A stretch of 64,000 bases of DNA from Roseburia_C amylophila (lineage in GTDB: Bacteria; Bacillota; Clostridia; Lachnospirales; Lachnospiraceae), in assembly GCF_025567465.1 (NCBI RefSeq), contig NZ_JAOQKI010000005.1, forward strand, positions 104,107-168,106. The letters run 5' to 3'. The notes beneath the pieces are model-generated. The model was not told where the DNA came from, did no database searches, and saw nothing but the letters and a program-made list of their open reading frames with translations. Every line of letters begins with the position of its first letter. Position 1 is the first letter of the stretch. Shown here piece after piece: positions 23,782 through 32,666 of the stretch. Position numbers and translations under genes: made by a program.

Positions 23782-25146
23782 ATGATTAATATAATGGAAG
23801 TAAGCGAAACCAATAAAATGGTGGAGCATGAGAACTTAGATGTCCGTACCATTACCATTGGAATCAGTCTTTTGGATTGTATTGATTCTGATTTAAAGAA
23901 GTTAAACGATAACATTTATAAGAAAATTACTACAGTGGCAAAGGATCTGGTATCAGCAGGAAATCAGATTGAGCAGGAATTTGGAATCCCAATCGTAAAT
24001 AAAAGAATTTCCGTTACACCAATTGCACTGGTTGGCGGGGCAGCCTGCAAGACACCGGAAGATTTTGCAACCATTGCAGATACTATGGATGCAGCAGCCA
24101 AAGCAGTAGGAGTAAACCTGATTGGTGGATATTCTGCACTGGTATCCAAGGGAATGACAAAGGCAGATGAGCTTTTAATCCGTTCTATTCCAATGGCACT
24201 TTGCCGTACCGAAAGAGTCTGCAGTTCTGTAAATCTTGCATCCACAAAGACCGGAATTAACATGGATGCTGTAAAATTAATGGGAGAGATTCTCTTAGAG
24301 GTGGCAGAGCAGTCTAAGGACAGAGATTCTGTAGACTGTATGAAACTGGTTGTATTCTGTAATGCACCGGATGACAACCCGTTTATGGCAGGCGCATTCC
24401 ATGGTGTAACAGAGGCAGATGCGGTAATCAATGTTGGTGTCAGCGGACCGGGTGTTGTAAAGACTGCACTGGAAAAAGTCCGTGGAGAGAACTTTGAAGT
24501 ATTATGTGAGACCATCAAGAAGACTGCATTTAAAGTAACCCGTGTAGGTCAGCTTGTAGCACAGGAAGCGTCGAGAATTTTAAATATTCCATTTGGTATT
24601 GTAGATTTATCTCTGGCACCAACTCCTGCAATCGGAGACAGTGTAGCAGATATTCTTTGTGAAATTGGTCTTGAATATGCAGGTGCACCGGGAACGACAG
24701 CAGCCCTTGCTCTTTTAAATGACCAGGTTAAGAAGGGCGGTGTAATGGCATCTTCTTATGTTGGTGGTTTAAGTGGTGCATTTATTCCGGTCAGCGAAGA
24801 CCAGGGAATGATTAATGCAGTACAGGCAAATGCCATTACACTGGAGAAATTAGAAGCAATGACTTGTGTATGTTCCGTAGGTCTCGATATGATTGCAATT
24901 CCGGGTGATACCAAGGCAACTACCATTTCCGGTATTATTGCAGATGAAATGGCACTTGGAATGATTAACCAGAAGACTACAGCAGCCCGTCTGATTCCGG
25001 TAATCGGAAAGGGAGTAGGTGATACTGTAGAATTTGGTGGATTATTCGGCTATGCACCGATTATGCCGGTAAACCAGTATTCCTGTGATGCATTTATCAA
25101 CCGTGGGGGAAGAATTCCTGCACCAATTCACAGCTTTAAGAACTAG
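23782..25146 (+). CDS. PFL family protein (UPF0210/DUF711)
   Basis: 454 residues, the usual length. The sequence from VRTITIGISLLDC through VTPIALVGGAACKTPEDF and FGGLFGYAPIMPVN is strongly conserved in UPF0210. The fold is related to pyruvate formate-lyase/ribonucleotide reductase barrels, but no glycyl-radical motif is evident and no reaction is established. The pairing with the ACT protein 104 bases upstream suggests regulation by an amino acid or similar ligand. AGGAG precedes the ATG. Confidence 0.9.
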   Translation: MINIMEVSETNKMVEHENLDVRTITIGISLLDCIDSDLKKLNDNIYKKITTVAKDLVSAGNQIEQEFGIPIVNKRISVTPIALVGGAACKTPEDFATIADTMDAAAKAVGVNLIGGYSALVSKGMTKADELLIRSIPMALCRTERVCSSVNLASTKTGINMDAVKLMGEILLEVAEQSKDRDSVDCMKLVVFCNAPDDNPFMAGAFHGVTEADAVINVGVSGPGVVKTALEKVRGENFEVLCETIKKTAFKVTRVGQLVAQEASRILNIPFGIVDLSLAPTPAIGDSVADILCEIGLEYAGAPGTTAALALLNDQVKKGGVMASSYVGGLSGAFIPVSEDQGMINAVQANAITLEKLEAMTCVCSVGLDMIAIPGDTKATTISGIIADEMALGMINQKTTAARLIPVIGKGVGDTVEFGGLFGYAPIMPVNQYSCDAFINRGGRIPAPIHSFKN

Positions 25147-25170
25147 GATTTTTTGAAATGGAGAAAGAAA

Positions 25171-26364
25171 ATGAGTGATATCCGTAAACTTGTGTTTTTT
25201 GAACGAGGCGTAGAAACATTAACTTATTTTTCACATGAGATGGCAGCGTCATTTCGCAAGATGGGATATCAGATTTTCTTCTTTGACATTCAGGCAGAAT
25301 ATGCTGACACGAAACGATTAAGCCGCTTTTTAAAAAGTGGCGAGACCGCAGTCATTACCTTTAACTTTATCGGATTAAGCGGAGAGGAGTTCCTGTTGGA
25401 GACAGAGTCTCAGTCTGTCTTTGCCAGCAGAAATATTCCGGTCTATTGCATTCTTGTGGACCATCCGTTGTATTATCATAAGCAGCTTGATGAGACAATT
25501 CCGAATCTGACTGTGTTCTGCATCGACCGTCAGCATATTTCTTATATGAAACGGTTTTATAAAGGAATTCCCTGTCATTTTTTACCATTGGCAGGGAATT
25601 TTCTGATGGATAAGGAAGAACGTATTTCGACAGACTTTATTCCATATGAGAACCGGGAATATGAAGTGGGTTTTATCGCAAACTATGTGCATCTTCCGGC
25701 AATTGAAGAGCATTTTACCAGCCAGACGAAGGAATATATTGATTTCTATCATGAGATATTAAATTATCTCCGCCTGCATCCGTCAGAGCCGTTAGATTCT
25801 GCCATGGAGCATTTTGTCCGCCGGGAGATTCCGGAAGTAACGGAGCGGGAGCTGATGGCATGCTTTGCAGGAATGCTTTTTTTGGATATGTATAACCGGA
25901 CTTATTTCCGTGGAGAAACGGTGCGGACATTGGTAGACAATGGAGTACGGGTACATGTTTTTGGTAAAGGGTGGGAGAATCTTAAGGTAAAACATCCGGA
26001 GAATCTTATTTTAAACGGAAGGCAGCTTGATTCTGCCGAATGCGTAAAAATCATCCGGAATACCAAGATTGCATTGAATACCATGCCGTGGTTTAAGGAT
26101 GGAGCCCATGACAGAATTTTTACAGCCATGTTAAATAAAGCAGTATCCCTGACAGATGGCAGCATTTATTTAAAGGAGCGTTTCTGCGATGGAAAAGATC
26201 TGGCATTTTATGAGTTAGAGCATCTGGATGCATTGCCGGAACAGGTATTATCCATGCTGGGACATCCGAAGAAAATGAAAGAAATCATAGAATATTCTTA
26301 TGAACGGGCACTTAAGGAAGATACCTGGGCGAACCGTGCAGAACGTCTGAGAGAGTTCTTATAG
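25171..26364 (+). CDS. CgeB/DUF3880-like glycosyltransferase
   Basis: 397 residues from ATG 25171 (GGAG 7 bases upstream; TTG 25153 is less likely). The N-terminal half (DIRKLVFFERGVETLTYF) resembles the DUF3880 region. The C-terminal half has VHVFGKGWENLKVKHPENL and LNTMPWFKDGAHDRIFTAML, typical of CgeB-type glycosyltransferases, a GT-B fold with nucleotide-sugar donor. CgeB-like enzymes decorate surfaces, spores or flagella; the acceptor here is unknown. It is the last gene before the ZTP riboswitch. Confidence 0.75.
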   Translation: MSDIRKLVFFERGVETLTYFSHEMAASFRKMGYQIFFFDIQAEYADTKRLSRFLKSGETAVITFNFIGLSGEEFLLETESQSVFASRNIPVYCILVDHPLYYHKQLDETIPNLTVFCIDRQHISYMKRFYKGIPCHFLPLAGNFLMDKEERISTDFIPYENREYEVGFIANYVHLPAIEEHFTSQTKEYIDFYHEILNYLRLHPSEPLDSAMEHFVRREIPEVTERELMACFAGMLFLDMYNRTYFRGETVRTLVDNGVRVHVFGKGWENLKVKHPENLILNGRQLDSAECVKIIRNTKIALNTMPWFKDGAHDRIFTAMLNKAVSLTDGSIYLKERFCDGKDLAFYELEHLDALPEQVLSMLGHPKKMKEIIEYSYERALKEDTWANRAERLREFL

Positions 26365-26374
26365 GAAGAATTCC

Positions 26375-26403
26375 TTGACAAGTGTTTTGGAATATGTTTT
26401 ACT
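26375..26403 (+). promoter_or_regulatory. Promoter ahead of the ZTP riboswitch
   Basis: TTGACA (26375-26380), 17 bp, TTTACT (26398-26403). The aptamer begins six bases downstream of the -10. Confidence 0.55.
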
Positions 26404-26408
26404 AAATT

Positions 26409-26511
26409 CAGGTCATATGACTGACGGAACCGTGGGAATAACCACATGAAGTATGACCTGAGAAAGCCGACCGTCTGGGCAGTTAAGCTCGGGATACGTG
26501 TCGGTATTTTT
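26409..26511 (+). ncRNA. ZTP/ZMP (pfl) riboswitch with terminator
   Basis: P1 is CAGGTCATA (26409-26417) with TATGACCTG (26452-26460). Inside it lies the conserved GACTGACGGAAC and the CCGTGGGAATAACCAC hairpin. The hallmark second domain CCGTCTGGGCA (26471-26481) forms the pseudoknot. CCGAC (26467-26471) pairs with GTCGG (26500-26504), followed by TATTTTTT, making the expression-platform terminator. The class senses ZTP/ZMP (AICAR nucleotides), signals of low 10-formyl-THF, and turns on purine/folate genes. That fits the PurO and AICAR-transformylase genes directly downstream. The rest of 26512-26621 holds no gene. Confidence 0.93.
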
Positions 26512-26621
26512 TATGCATGCAAACAGGAAAAGTCACAGGAAAAATTCGAAAGAGAAAGAGACTTTGACGAAAGCTGCAGCAACTTTAAAAATTACATGGA
26601 GCGTAAGAAGGAGGAACAAAA

Positions 26622-27335
26622 ATGAAGATGACTTCATTAGCAGAAGAACTTGGAAGCACTACTTATCCGGGAAGAGGAATTGTAATTGGAAAGTCGAAGA
26701 ATGGAAAGTATGCGGTAACTGCTTATTTTATCATGGGAAGAAGCGAGAACAGCCGTAACCGTGTATTTGTTGAGGATGGAGAAGGAATCCGTACCCAGGC
26801 ATTTGACCCTGCAAAATTAAGTGACCCAAGTCTTATTATTTATGCACCGGTTCGTGTACTGGGCAATAAGACCATTGTAACCAATGGAGACCAGACAGAT
26901 ACCATTTATGAACTGATGGATAAACAGCAGACCTTCGAACAGGCATTAAGAACCAGAGAATTTGAGCCGGACGCACCTAACTATACACCGCGTATTTCCG
27001 GAATCATGCATGTGGAAGATGGAAAATACAATTATGCAATGTCTATTTTAAAGAGCAACAATGGTAATCCGGATGCCTGCAACCGTTATACATTTGCTTA
27101 TGAGAATCCGGTAGCTGGGGAAGGACATTTCATTCATACTTATATGAATGATGGCAATCCATTACCAAGCTTTGAGGGCGAGCCGGTACTGGTTGATATC
27201 GGAGATGACATTGATGCATTTACCGAACTGGTATGGAATAAACTGAATGCAGACAATAAGGTATCTTTATTTGTAAGATATATTGATATTGAAACCGGAA
27301 AATATGAAAGCCGCATTGTAAACAAGAACAAATAA
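26622..27335 (+). CDS. IMP cyclohydrolase (PurO-like)
   Basis: 237 residues of the PF07826 IMP cyclohydrolase family: LGSTTYPGRGIVIGKSKNGK, YFIMGRSENSRNRVF, YAPVRVLG and NYTPRISGIM. It closes FAICAR to IMP, the last step of purine synthesis. Most bacteria do this with the N-terminal domain of bifunctional PurH; here it is a separate archaeal-type enzyme, followed by a stand-alone transformylase. AGGAGGA precedes ATG 26622. The ZTP riboswitch controls it. Confidence 0.88.
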   Translation: MKMTSLAEELGSTTYPGRGIVIGKSKNGKYAVTAYFIMGRSENSRNRVFVEDGEGIRTQAFDPAKLSDPSLIIYAPVRVLGNKTIVTNGDQTDTIYELMDKQQTFEQALRTREFEPDAPNYTPRISGIMHVEDGKYNYAMSILKSNNGNPDACNRYTFAYENPVAGEGHFIHTYMNDGNPLPSFEGEPVLVDIGDDIDAFTELVWNKLNADNKVSLFVRYIDIETGKYESRIVNKNK

Positions 27336-27374
27336 GATTTTGTGAATAAGATTCGTGCGAGAGAGGAAAATAAA

Positions 27375-28553
27375 ATGAAAGAATTAGAATTAAAATATGG
27401 TTGTAACCCAAATCAGAAACCATCCAGAATTTACATGGAAAATGGCGAATTGCCAATCAAAGTATTAAATGGTAAACCAGGTTATATTAACTTCTTAGAC
27501 GCATTCAATGGCTGGCAGTTAGTAAAAGAATTAAAGAAAGCAACCGGGCTTCCGGCAGCCACTTCTTTTAAACATGTTTCTCCAGCAGGTGCAGCAGTGG
27601 GACTTCCGCTTTCTGACGTAGAGCGTAAGATTTACTGGGTAGATGACATGGATGTAGAATTTACACCGATTGCCAATGCATATGCAAGAGCAAGAGGCGC
27701 TGACCGTATGTCCTCTTTCGGAGATTTCATTTCTCTTTCTGATGTCTGTGATAAAGCAACCGCACTTTTAATTAAAAGAGAAGTATCTGATGGAGTTATT
27801 GCACCGGGCTATGATGATGACGCATTAGAAATTTTAAAAGCAAAGAAAAATGGCAATTACAATGTCATTGAAATTGATCCTGACTATATTCCAGACCCAA
27901 TCGAGCGGAAACAGGTATTTGGCGTTACCTTTGAGCAGGGAAGAAATGAGTTAAATATTGACGAGCATTTCTTTGACAATATTGTAACAGAAAACAAAGA
28001 GCTGCCGGAATCAGCAAAGAGAGATCTGGCAATTTCCATGATTACTTTAAAATATACACAGTCTAACTCCGTATGTTATGTAAAAGACGGACAGGCAATC
28101 GGTATCGGTGCCGGACAGCAGTCCCGTATCCACTGTACCAGATTAGCAGGCTCCAAAGCAGATAACTGGTGGTTGCGCCAGTCTCCACAGGTACTGAATC
28201 TGCCATTTTTAGATAAAATCCGCAGAGCTGACCGTGATAATGCAATCGACCTTTACATTGGCGAGGATTATATGGACGTACTTGCAGATGGCGAATGGGA
28301 GAAGATATTTAAGACCAGACCTGCTGTATTTACGGCAGAAGAAAAACGTGCATGGTTAGATAAGAATACCGGAGTATCTCTTGGCTCTGATGCGTTCTTC
28401 CCATTTGGAGATAACATCGAGCGCGCCCACAGAAGTGGCGTGCAGTATGTAGCACAGCCGGGCGGATCTATCCGTGATGACCATGTAATCGAAACCTGTA
28501 ACAAATATGGTATGGTGATGAGCTTTACCGGAATCCGTCTGTTCCACCACTAA
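27375..28553 (+). CDS. purH: AICAR formyltransferase (stand-alone PurH transformylase domain)
   Basis: 392 residues from ATG 27375, with GAGAGG upstream. LELKYGCNPNQKPS opens the AICARFT domain, with TSFKHVSPAGAAVG (the catalytic Lys-His pair), TLKYTQSNSVCY, GIGAGQQSRIHCTRLA and SDAFFPFGD. It transfers formyl from 10-formyl-THF to AICAR to give FAICAR. The N-terminal cyclohydrolase domain of bifunctional PurH is absent and is supplied by the PurO-like neighbour 39 bases upstream. Confidence 0.92.
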   Translation: MKELELKYGCNPNQKPSRIYMENGELPIKVLNGKPGYINFLDAFNGWQLVKELKKATGLPAATSFKHVSPAGAAVGLPLSDVERKIYWVDDMDVEFTPIANAYARARGADRMSSFGDFISLSDVCDKATALLIKREVSDGVIAPGYDDDALEILKAKKNGNYNVIEIDPDYIPDPIERKQVFGVTFEQGRNELNIDEHFFDNIVTENKELPESAKRDLAISMITLKYTQSNSVCYVKDGQAIGIGAGQQSRIHCTRLAGSKADNWWLRQSPQVLNLPFLDKIRRADRDNAIDLYIGEDYMDVLADGEWEKIFKTRPAVFTAEEKRAWLDKNTGVSLGSDAFFPFGDNIERAHRSGVQYVAQPGGSIRDDHVIETCNKYGMVMSFTGIRLFHH

Positions 28554-28581
28554 GAGCTGGAAAATCAGATAGGATTTGAAA

Positions 28582-29038
28582 GATAAGATTTTGCTGTCAA
28601 AAGAGGTGCTGGATTCCTTTGATATAAAATTTCAGCAGTTCTTAGCAGTTTGTTTTTCTTGAATGTAAGCAGTCTTTCCGTTGCTTTGACTGGATGTCTG
28701 CACTGTCCGTCGGGTACGGATGCTCTATAAAGCCTGCAAGGGGCACTAGGAATTTCAATTTAAAATTTTGGTTTGTCTGGCAACCGGCGCAAATTCACAT
28801 CCATGTTCAAATGCGCCTTGCTGGCACATCCCTGTGCCAGCGTTGCCTGTTGCCAGACGAAATTCCAAGTGCCCCTAACAGCCTTTATTATGCATCCGTA
28901 CTTCGGCGAACCGTACAGACATCTTGTCAAACATTGGAAAGACTGTTTTAATCTCAAAAAGAAAAAAACTGCTTAGTAACTGCGGAATTTTGTGTCAGGA
29001 ACCAGACACCTCTTTTTGATGGCAAAATCTTTTTATCA
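28582..29038 (+). repeat. Family-1 giant palindromic repeat, copy B
   Basis: About 457 bp. Outer arms GATAAGATTTTGCTGTCAAA and AAGAGGTGCTGG (28582-28612) pair with CCAGACACCTC and TTTTTGATGGCAAAATC (29002-29029). Middle arms CAGTCTTTCC...TTTGAC pair with GTCAAACATTGGAAAGACTG. Inner arms AGGGGCACT and AGTGCCCCT pair, then CTGGCAAC with GTTGCCAG. The tip holds hairpins GGCGCA/TGCGCC and GCTGGCAC/GTGCCAGC. It fills the space between convergent purH and tmcAL and could terminate both, but is far larger than a normal terminator. No credible protein is encoded. Confidence 0.88.
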
Positions 29039-29094
29039 AACGCTCTTTTGATTTTTCCACCAACCAAATGGTGAAATCAGACGGCACGGCAAAT

Positions 29095-30354
29095 TCACAC
29101 CCTTACAATATTGCGTACAAACTCGCTTCTGGCATCCTGCCCGGTTTTTCCGGACAGGATGTTTTCATATAATTCTCCGGCAAAGACATCCAGATCAAAA
29201 AGGCGTGCAGCATCAGAAGATAGCATAGAGGCTGCGTTGGCACTCTTAGAAATCATTGGAACATCCGCATAATTGCTTAAAATCGTGAGGAGCCGGGAGG
29301 CGTCCTTGCGGAATCCTAAGATACGAAGATAAGGAATGTAATCTAAGGATTTTCCCAAACGATAATCTTCAGCTGTAATCTGAAGCAGAAGGTGAGTGAA
29401 AATCCGGCTGATTCTGGTATAAGTCATATCCTTTGTTTTCAGTAACTGGCAGAACTGCTCAAAGGAATGAAACTGTTTTTGCAAATTTTTTATCCGGTGG
29501 GCAATTGCTTCATTGGAATCACCACAGAAAGCCAGTTGTGCTTCACTCTGCTGTAACAGAAGGTAAGAGAGCGGAGCAGAAAAATCATTAGCAGAAAGCG
29601 GCGGATAAAGATTAAGATATTCTTTTAAAATAGAATAAGCAGCTTCCGGCAGATATGGATTTAATGTAGTGATGTCATTCCAGCCGTTTGAAAGAAGTTC
29701 TTTTCTTATGGCAGTGGCAGAGGAAAGACTGCTGTTAAGTGCCGCTTCGTGATAGCCGTCTCCGGTCCGCTGAATCAGATAAGGGGTGATGGCGGCATTC
29801 TGAGCCTGAATCGCTTTTAAATATTCAATAGCAAGAATATTATTTGGCTCATTTAAAAGGCAGGCAAGTTCATCGGCCGGGATTTGCTGGTTGGCTTCTT
29901 TTAAATAGCTGCATACCGCCTGACTTCTTGCGGCAGGATAGGACATTCCTTTTTTGAGACAGGAAGAGAGAACTTCTTTGTAGTCCTCTGGTTCGGATAC
30001 GAGCAGGGAAGCAACTTCTTTTAATAAAGAAAGATTGTCTGTTTCTGCACCAAAGCAGAGGGTGTCTACGCAGCCACATTTACGCATGAGTGCAACACCT
30101 GCAGAAGCAAAAAGTTCGGCAGAAGCAGTTGCCCAGAGGGCTGGCAGCTCAATTACCAGGTCAGCACCGCAGCTTAAAGCCATTTCTGTTCGTGCATATT
30201 TGTCAATAAGAGCCGGTTCTCCCCGCTGGACGAAATTTCCACTCATGGCTGCGATAACGAAGTCAGCCTGGGTCAGGGAACGGATTTTTTCTATCTGGTA
30301 AGCATGACCGTTATGAAACGGATTGTATTCTGCAATGATTCCTATGATGCGCAT
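29095..30354 (-). CDS. tmcAL: tRNA(Met) cytidine acetate ligase
   Basis: 419 residues. The nucleotidyltransferase motif GIIAEYNPFHNGHAYQI (HxGH type) is followed by AAMSGNFVQRGEPALIDK and ADLVIELPALWATASAE, diagnostic for TmcAL (formerly YlbM). It uses ATP and acetate to make N4-acetylcytidine at the wobble position of elongator tRNA-Met. It is the only minus-strand gene between 16 and 41 kb, lying divergent from ackA. Confidence 0.92.
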   Translation of the reverse strand: MRIIGIIAEYNPFHNGHAYQIEKIRSLTQADFVIAAMSGNFVQRGEPALIDKYARTEMALSCGADLVIELPALWATASAELFASAGVALMRKCGCVDTLCFGAETDNLSLLKEVASLLVSEPEDYKEVLSSCLKKGMSYPAARSQAVCSYLKEANQQIPADELACLLNEPNNILAIEYLKAIQAQNAAITPYLIQRTGDGYHEAALNSSLSSATAIRKELLSNGWNDITTLNPYLPEAAYSILKEYLNLYPPLSANDFSAPLSYLLLQQSEAQLAFCGDSNEAIAHRIKNLQKQFHSFEQFCQLLKTKDMTYTRISRIFTHLLLQITAEDYRLGKSLDYIPYLRILGFRKDASRLLTILSNYADVPMISKSANAASMLSSDAARLFDLDVFAGELYENILSGKTGQDARSEFVRNIVRV

Positions 30355-30489
30355 AAGTCCTCCAAAGTTACAAATAATATAGTTCTATCATAGCATTATT
30401 CCCATATTTTTGGCAAATTACTTATGGAAAGTATTCATAAGAAGAATTTCGAAAAAATATTTTTCTTTGCATTTTTTCAGACACTGTAC

Positions 30490-30518
30490 TTGAACACCAT
30501 TTAAAATAGGCGTATACT
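30490..30518 (+). promoter_or_regulatory. ackA promoter
   Basis: TTGAAC (30490-30495), 17 bp, TATACT (30513-30518), about 60 bases before the start codon. Confidence 0.65.
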
Positions 30519-30580
30519 AAACATACATATGCGGATTTGTAACAATGAACCGTAAAAAAATAGCAGTGAGGAGAAAACAG

Positions 30581-31771
30581 ATGAACGTATTAGTTATTAA
30601 CTGTGGAAGTTCTTCTTTGAAGTATCAGCTTATTAATTCAGATACAGAAGCTGTACTGGCTAAAGGACTTTGTGAAAGAATCGGAATTGATGGAAGATTA
30701 GTATACCAGCTTGCTGGCCATGATAAAGAGATAACAGAAGCACCAATGCCGACCCATAAAGAAGGTATCCAGATGGTACTGGATGCACTGGTAAACCCAA
30801 AGACAGGTGCGGTAAAGAGTCTTTCTGAAATTGATGCAGTAGGACATCGTGTCGTACATGGTGGTGAGAAATTTGCCCAGTCTGTTGTATTAAATGAAGA
30901 AGTATTAGCAAAAGTGGAAGAGTGTAATGAGCTTGCACCACTTCATAACCCTGCAAACTTAATTGGTATTCGTGTATGTCAGGAACTTATGCCTGGTGTA
31001 CCAATGGTAGGTGTGTTTGATACCGCTTTCCATCAGACCATGCCGCAGAAGGCTTATCTTTATGGTCTGCCATATGAATATTATGAGAAATACAAGGTAA
31101 GACGTTACGGTTTCCACGGAACAAGCCACAGCTTCGTATCCAAACGTCTGGCTGAGTTCTTAAATCTTGATTATAACAATTCCAGACTGATTGTTGCCCA
31201 CCTTGGAAACGGAGCATCCATCAGTGCTGTATTAGATGGTAAATGTGTAGATACCTCTATGGGACTTACTCCATTAGAGGGACTTGTAATGGGAACACGT
31301 TCCGGTGACATTGACCCGGCAATCATGGAATTCATTGCAAAGAAAGAAAACCTTGACATCGACGGAATTATGGATGTATTAAATAAAAAATCCGGTGTAG
31401 AGGGACTTTCCGGTGTATCCAGTGATTTCCGTGACCTCGAGGCTGCTTATCATGAAGGAAATCCAAGAGCAATTGCAGCATGTGAAGTATTTGCTTACCG
31501 TGTAGCAAAATATATCGGTGCTTATGTGGCTGCAATGAACGGAGTAGATGCCATTGCTTTTACTGCAGGAATTGGTGAGAATACATCCTTCATCCGAGAG
31601 AAGATTCTTGCATACTTCGGATATCTTGGAATTACCATGGATAAGGAAGCAAATATGGTTCGTGGAGAGGATAAGATTATTTCTACTCCGGATTCCAAAG
31701 TAACCGTATGCATTATCCCGACCAACGAGGAACTTGCAATTGCAAGAGAAACCGTAGCTTTGGTAGGCTAA
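30581..31771 (+). CDS. ackA: Acetate kinase
   Basis: 396 residues from ATG 30581; GAGGAG sits about 8 bases upstream, and the preceding in-frame ATG lies outside the conserved region. MNVLVINCGSSSLKYQL, VGHRVVHGGEKF, FDTAFHQTMP, HGTSHSFVS and GTRSGDIDPAI are the acetate-kinase signatures. It interconverts acetyl phosphate and acetate, making ATP in fermentation. pta is not adjacent here. The gene has its own promoter. Confidence 0.97.
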   Translation: MNVLVINCGSSSLKYQLINSDTEAVLAKGLCERIGIDGRLVYQLAGHDKEITEAPMPTHKEGIQMVLDALVNPKTGAVKSLSEIDAVGHRVVHGGEKFAQSVVLNEEVLAKVEECNELAPLHNPANLIGIRVCQELMPGVPMVGVFDTAFHQTMPQKAYLYGLPYEYYEKYKVRRYGFHGTSHSFVSKRLAEFLNLDYNNSRLIVAHLGNGASISAVLDGKCVDTSMGLTPLEGLVMGTRSGDIDPAIMEFIAKKENLDIDGIMDVLNKKSGVEGLSGVSSDFRDLEAAYHEGNPRAIAACEVFAYRVAKYIGAYVAAMNGVDAIAFTAGIGENTSFIREKILAYFGYLGITMDKEANMVRGEDKIISTPDSKVTVCIIPTNEELAIARETVALVG

Positions 31772-31786
31772 AAAGGAAAAATATTG

Positions 31787-31815
31787 TTGACAAAAGCTAT
31801 AGTGCTATGTATAAT
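31787..31815 (+). promoter_or_regulatory. Consensus sigma-A promoter for DUF177-rpmF
   Basis: TTGACA (31787-31792), 17 bp, TATAAT (31810-31815). Its position shows that translation of DUF177 must start downstream, at GTG 31842. Confidence 0.85.
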
Positions 31816-31841
31816 TGTTTAGGTGTGAAAAGGAGACAAAC

Positions 31842-32366
31842 GTGATATTAGATTTAACCGATGTATGTTCATGTGAAAATAAAGAGCTTACGAAAGAGGC
31901 TGTAATTGAATTGACATCCTTTGATTCAAAGTTAGGTGTGTTTCCGTTCATAGAGAAAAAGCCATTCGAGCTGCGTATCGTTAATGAAGAGAATAAGGAT
32001 TTACTGATTCACGGAGAAACGGACGTAAGGATAGCAATACCATGTGACCGCTGCTTGGAAGAAGTTCCAACAGATTTCCACCTTGTATTCAATAAGAAGT
32101 TCCCATTGGAAGATGCGGATGCTTCGGAAGAAGAGATGGATGAGGCAGACTACATGAAAGGATTTCAGCTTGATATTGATAAAATGGTCTATGATGAAAT
32201 CTTGGTGAACTGGCCAATGAAGGTTCTGTGCAGAGAGGATTGCAAGGGGATTTGTAAGAAATGCGGTACGAATCTGAATGTCAAGACTTGTGACTGCGAG
32301 AAATCTGAGCTGGACCCGAGAATGGCAGCAATTCAAGATATTTTCAATAAATTTAAGGAGGTGTAA
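31842..32366 (+). CDS. DUF177 (YceD) family protein
   Basis: 174 residues from GTG 31842, chosen because AAAGGAG (31829-31835) is 6 bases upstream and the TATAAT box ends at 31815. IPCDRCLEEV and the Cys cluster CREDCKGICKKCGTNLN mark the family, with SELDPRMAAIQDI at the end. YceD is almost always directly upstream of rpmF, as here, and is implicated in 23S rRNA or ribosome maturation. Confidence 0.9.
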   Translation: MILDLTDVCSCENKELTKEAVIELTSFDSKLGVFPFIEKKPFELRIVNEENKDLLIHGETDVRIAIPCDRCLEEVPTDFHLVFNKKFPLEDADASEEEMDEADYMKGFQLDIDKMVYDEILVNWPMKVLCREDCKGICKKCGTNLNVKTCDCEKSELDPRMAAIQDIFNKFKEV

Positions 32367-32370
32367 CCAG

Positions 32371-32550
32371 ATGTCAATTTGTCCAAAGAACAAATCTTCC
32401 AAAGGAAGAAGAGATAAAAGAAGAGCAAACTGGAAAATGACTGCTCCAAGTTTAGTAAAATGCAGTAAGTGCGGCGCTTTGATGATGCCTCACAGAGTAT
32501 GTAAGAACTGCGGTTCATACAACAAGAAAGAAATTATTCCTCAGGACTAA
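32371..32550 (+). CDS. rpmF: Ribosomal protein bL32
   Basis: 59 residues beginning MSICPKNKSSKGRRDKRRAN. It has a zinc-binding type pair CSKCGALMMPHRVCKNCG. AAGGAGGTG precedes ATG 32371 almost optimally. It is four bases from DUF177 and followed by a strong terminator. Confidence 0.96.
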   Translation: MSICPKNKSSKGRRDKRRANWKMTAPSLVKCSKCGALMMPHRVCKNCGSYNKKEIIPQD

Positions 32551-32563
32551 TTAAGAAGTGACC

Positions 32564-32593
32564 GGGAGTGTTTGCAAAAACACTCCCTTTTTA
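32564..32593 (+). terminator. Intrinsic terminator after rpmF
   Basis: GGGAGTGTTT (32564-32573) pairs with AAACACTCCC (32578-32587), then TTTTT. Confidence 0.92.
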
Positions 32594-32606
32594 CTTTATG
32601 AAAAAG

Positions 32607-32647
32607 ATAGGCATTTGCAGAACAATTCAGGTTTTGCGAATGCCTAT
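32607..32647. promoter_or_regulatory. Second hairpin without T-tract, upstream of DUF624
   Basis: ATAGGCATTTGCA (from 32607) pairs with TGCGAATGCCTAT (ending 32647). No U-run follows, so it is not a terminator; it could be a protein site or leader structure. Confidence 0.45.
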
Positions 32648-32666
32648 TCATAGAAAAGGAGAAGGT

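Noticed and set aside
28582..29038. Family-1 repeat considered as a CRISPR array, integron site array or IscB-associated RNA
   Set aside because: There are no regularly spaced direct repeats, no cas genes, no integrase and no IscB/TnpB gene in the window.
31815..31841. Upstream extension of the DUF177 frame
   Set aside because: It begins in the TATAAT box of a consensus promoter, so it is not transcribed in full; GTG 31842 has a proper ribosome binding site.
32607..32647. Hairpin considered as a second terminator after rpmF
   Set aside because: No T-tract follows and the strong terminator at 32564-32593 already ends the transcript.
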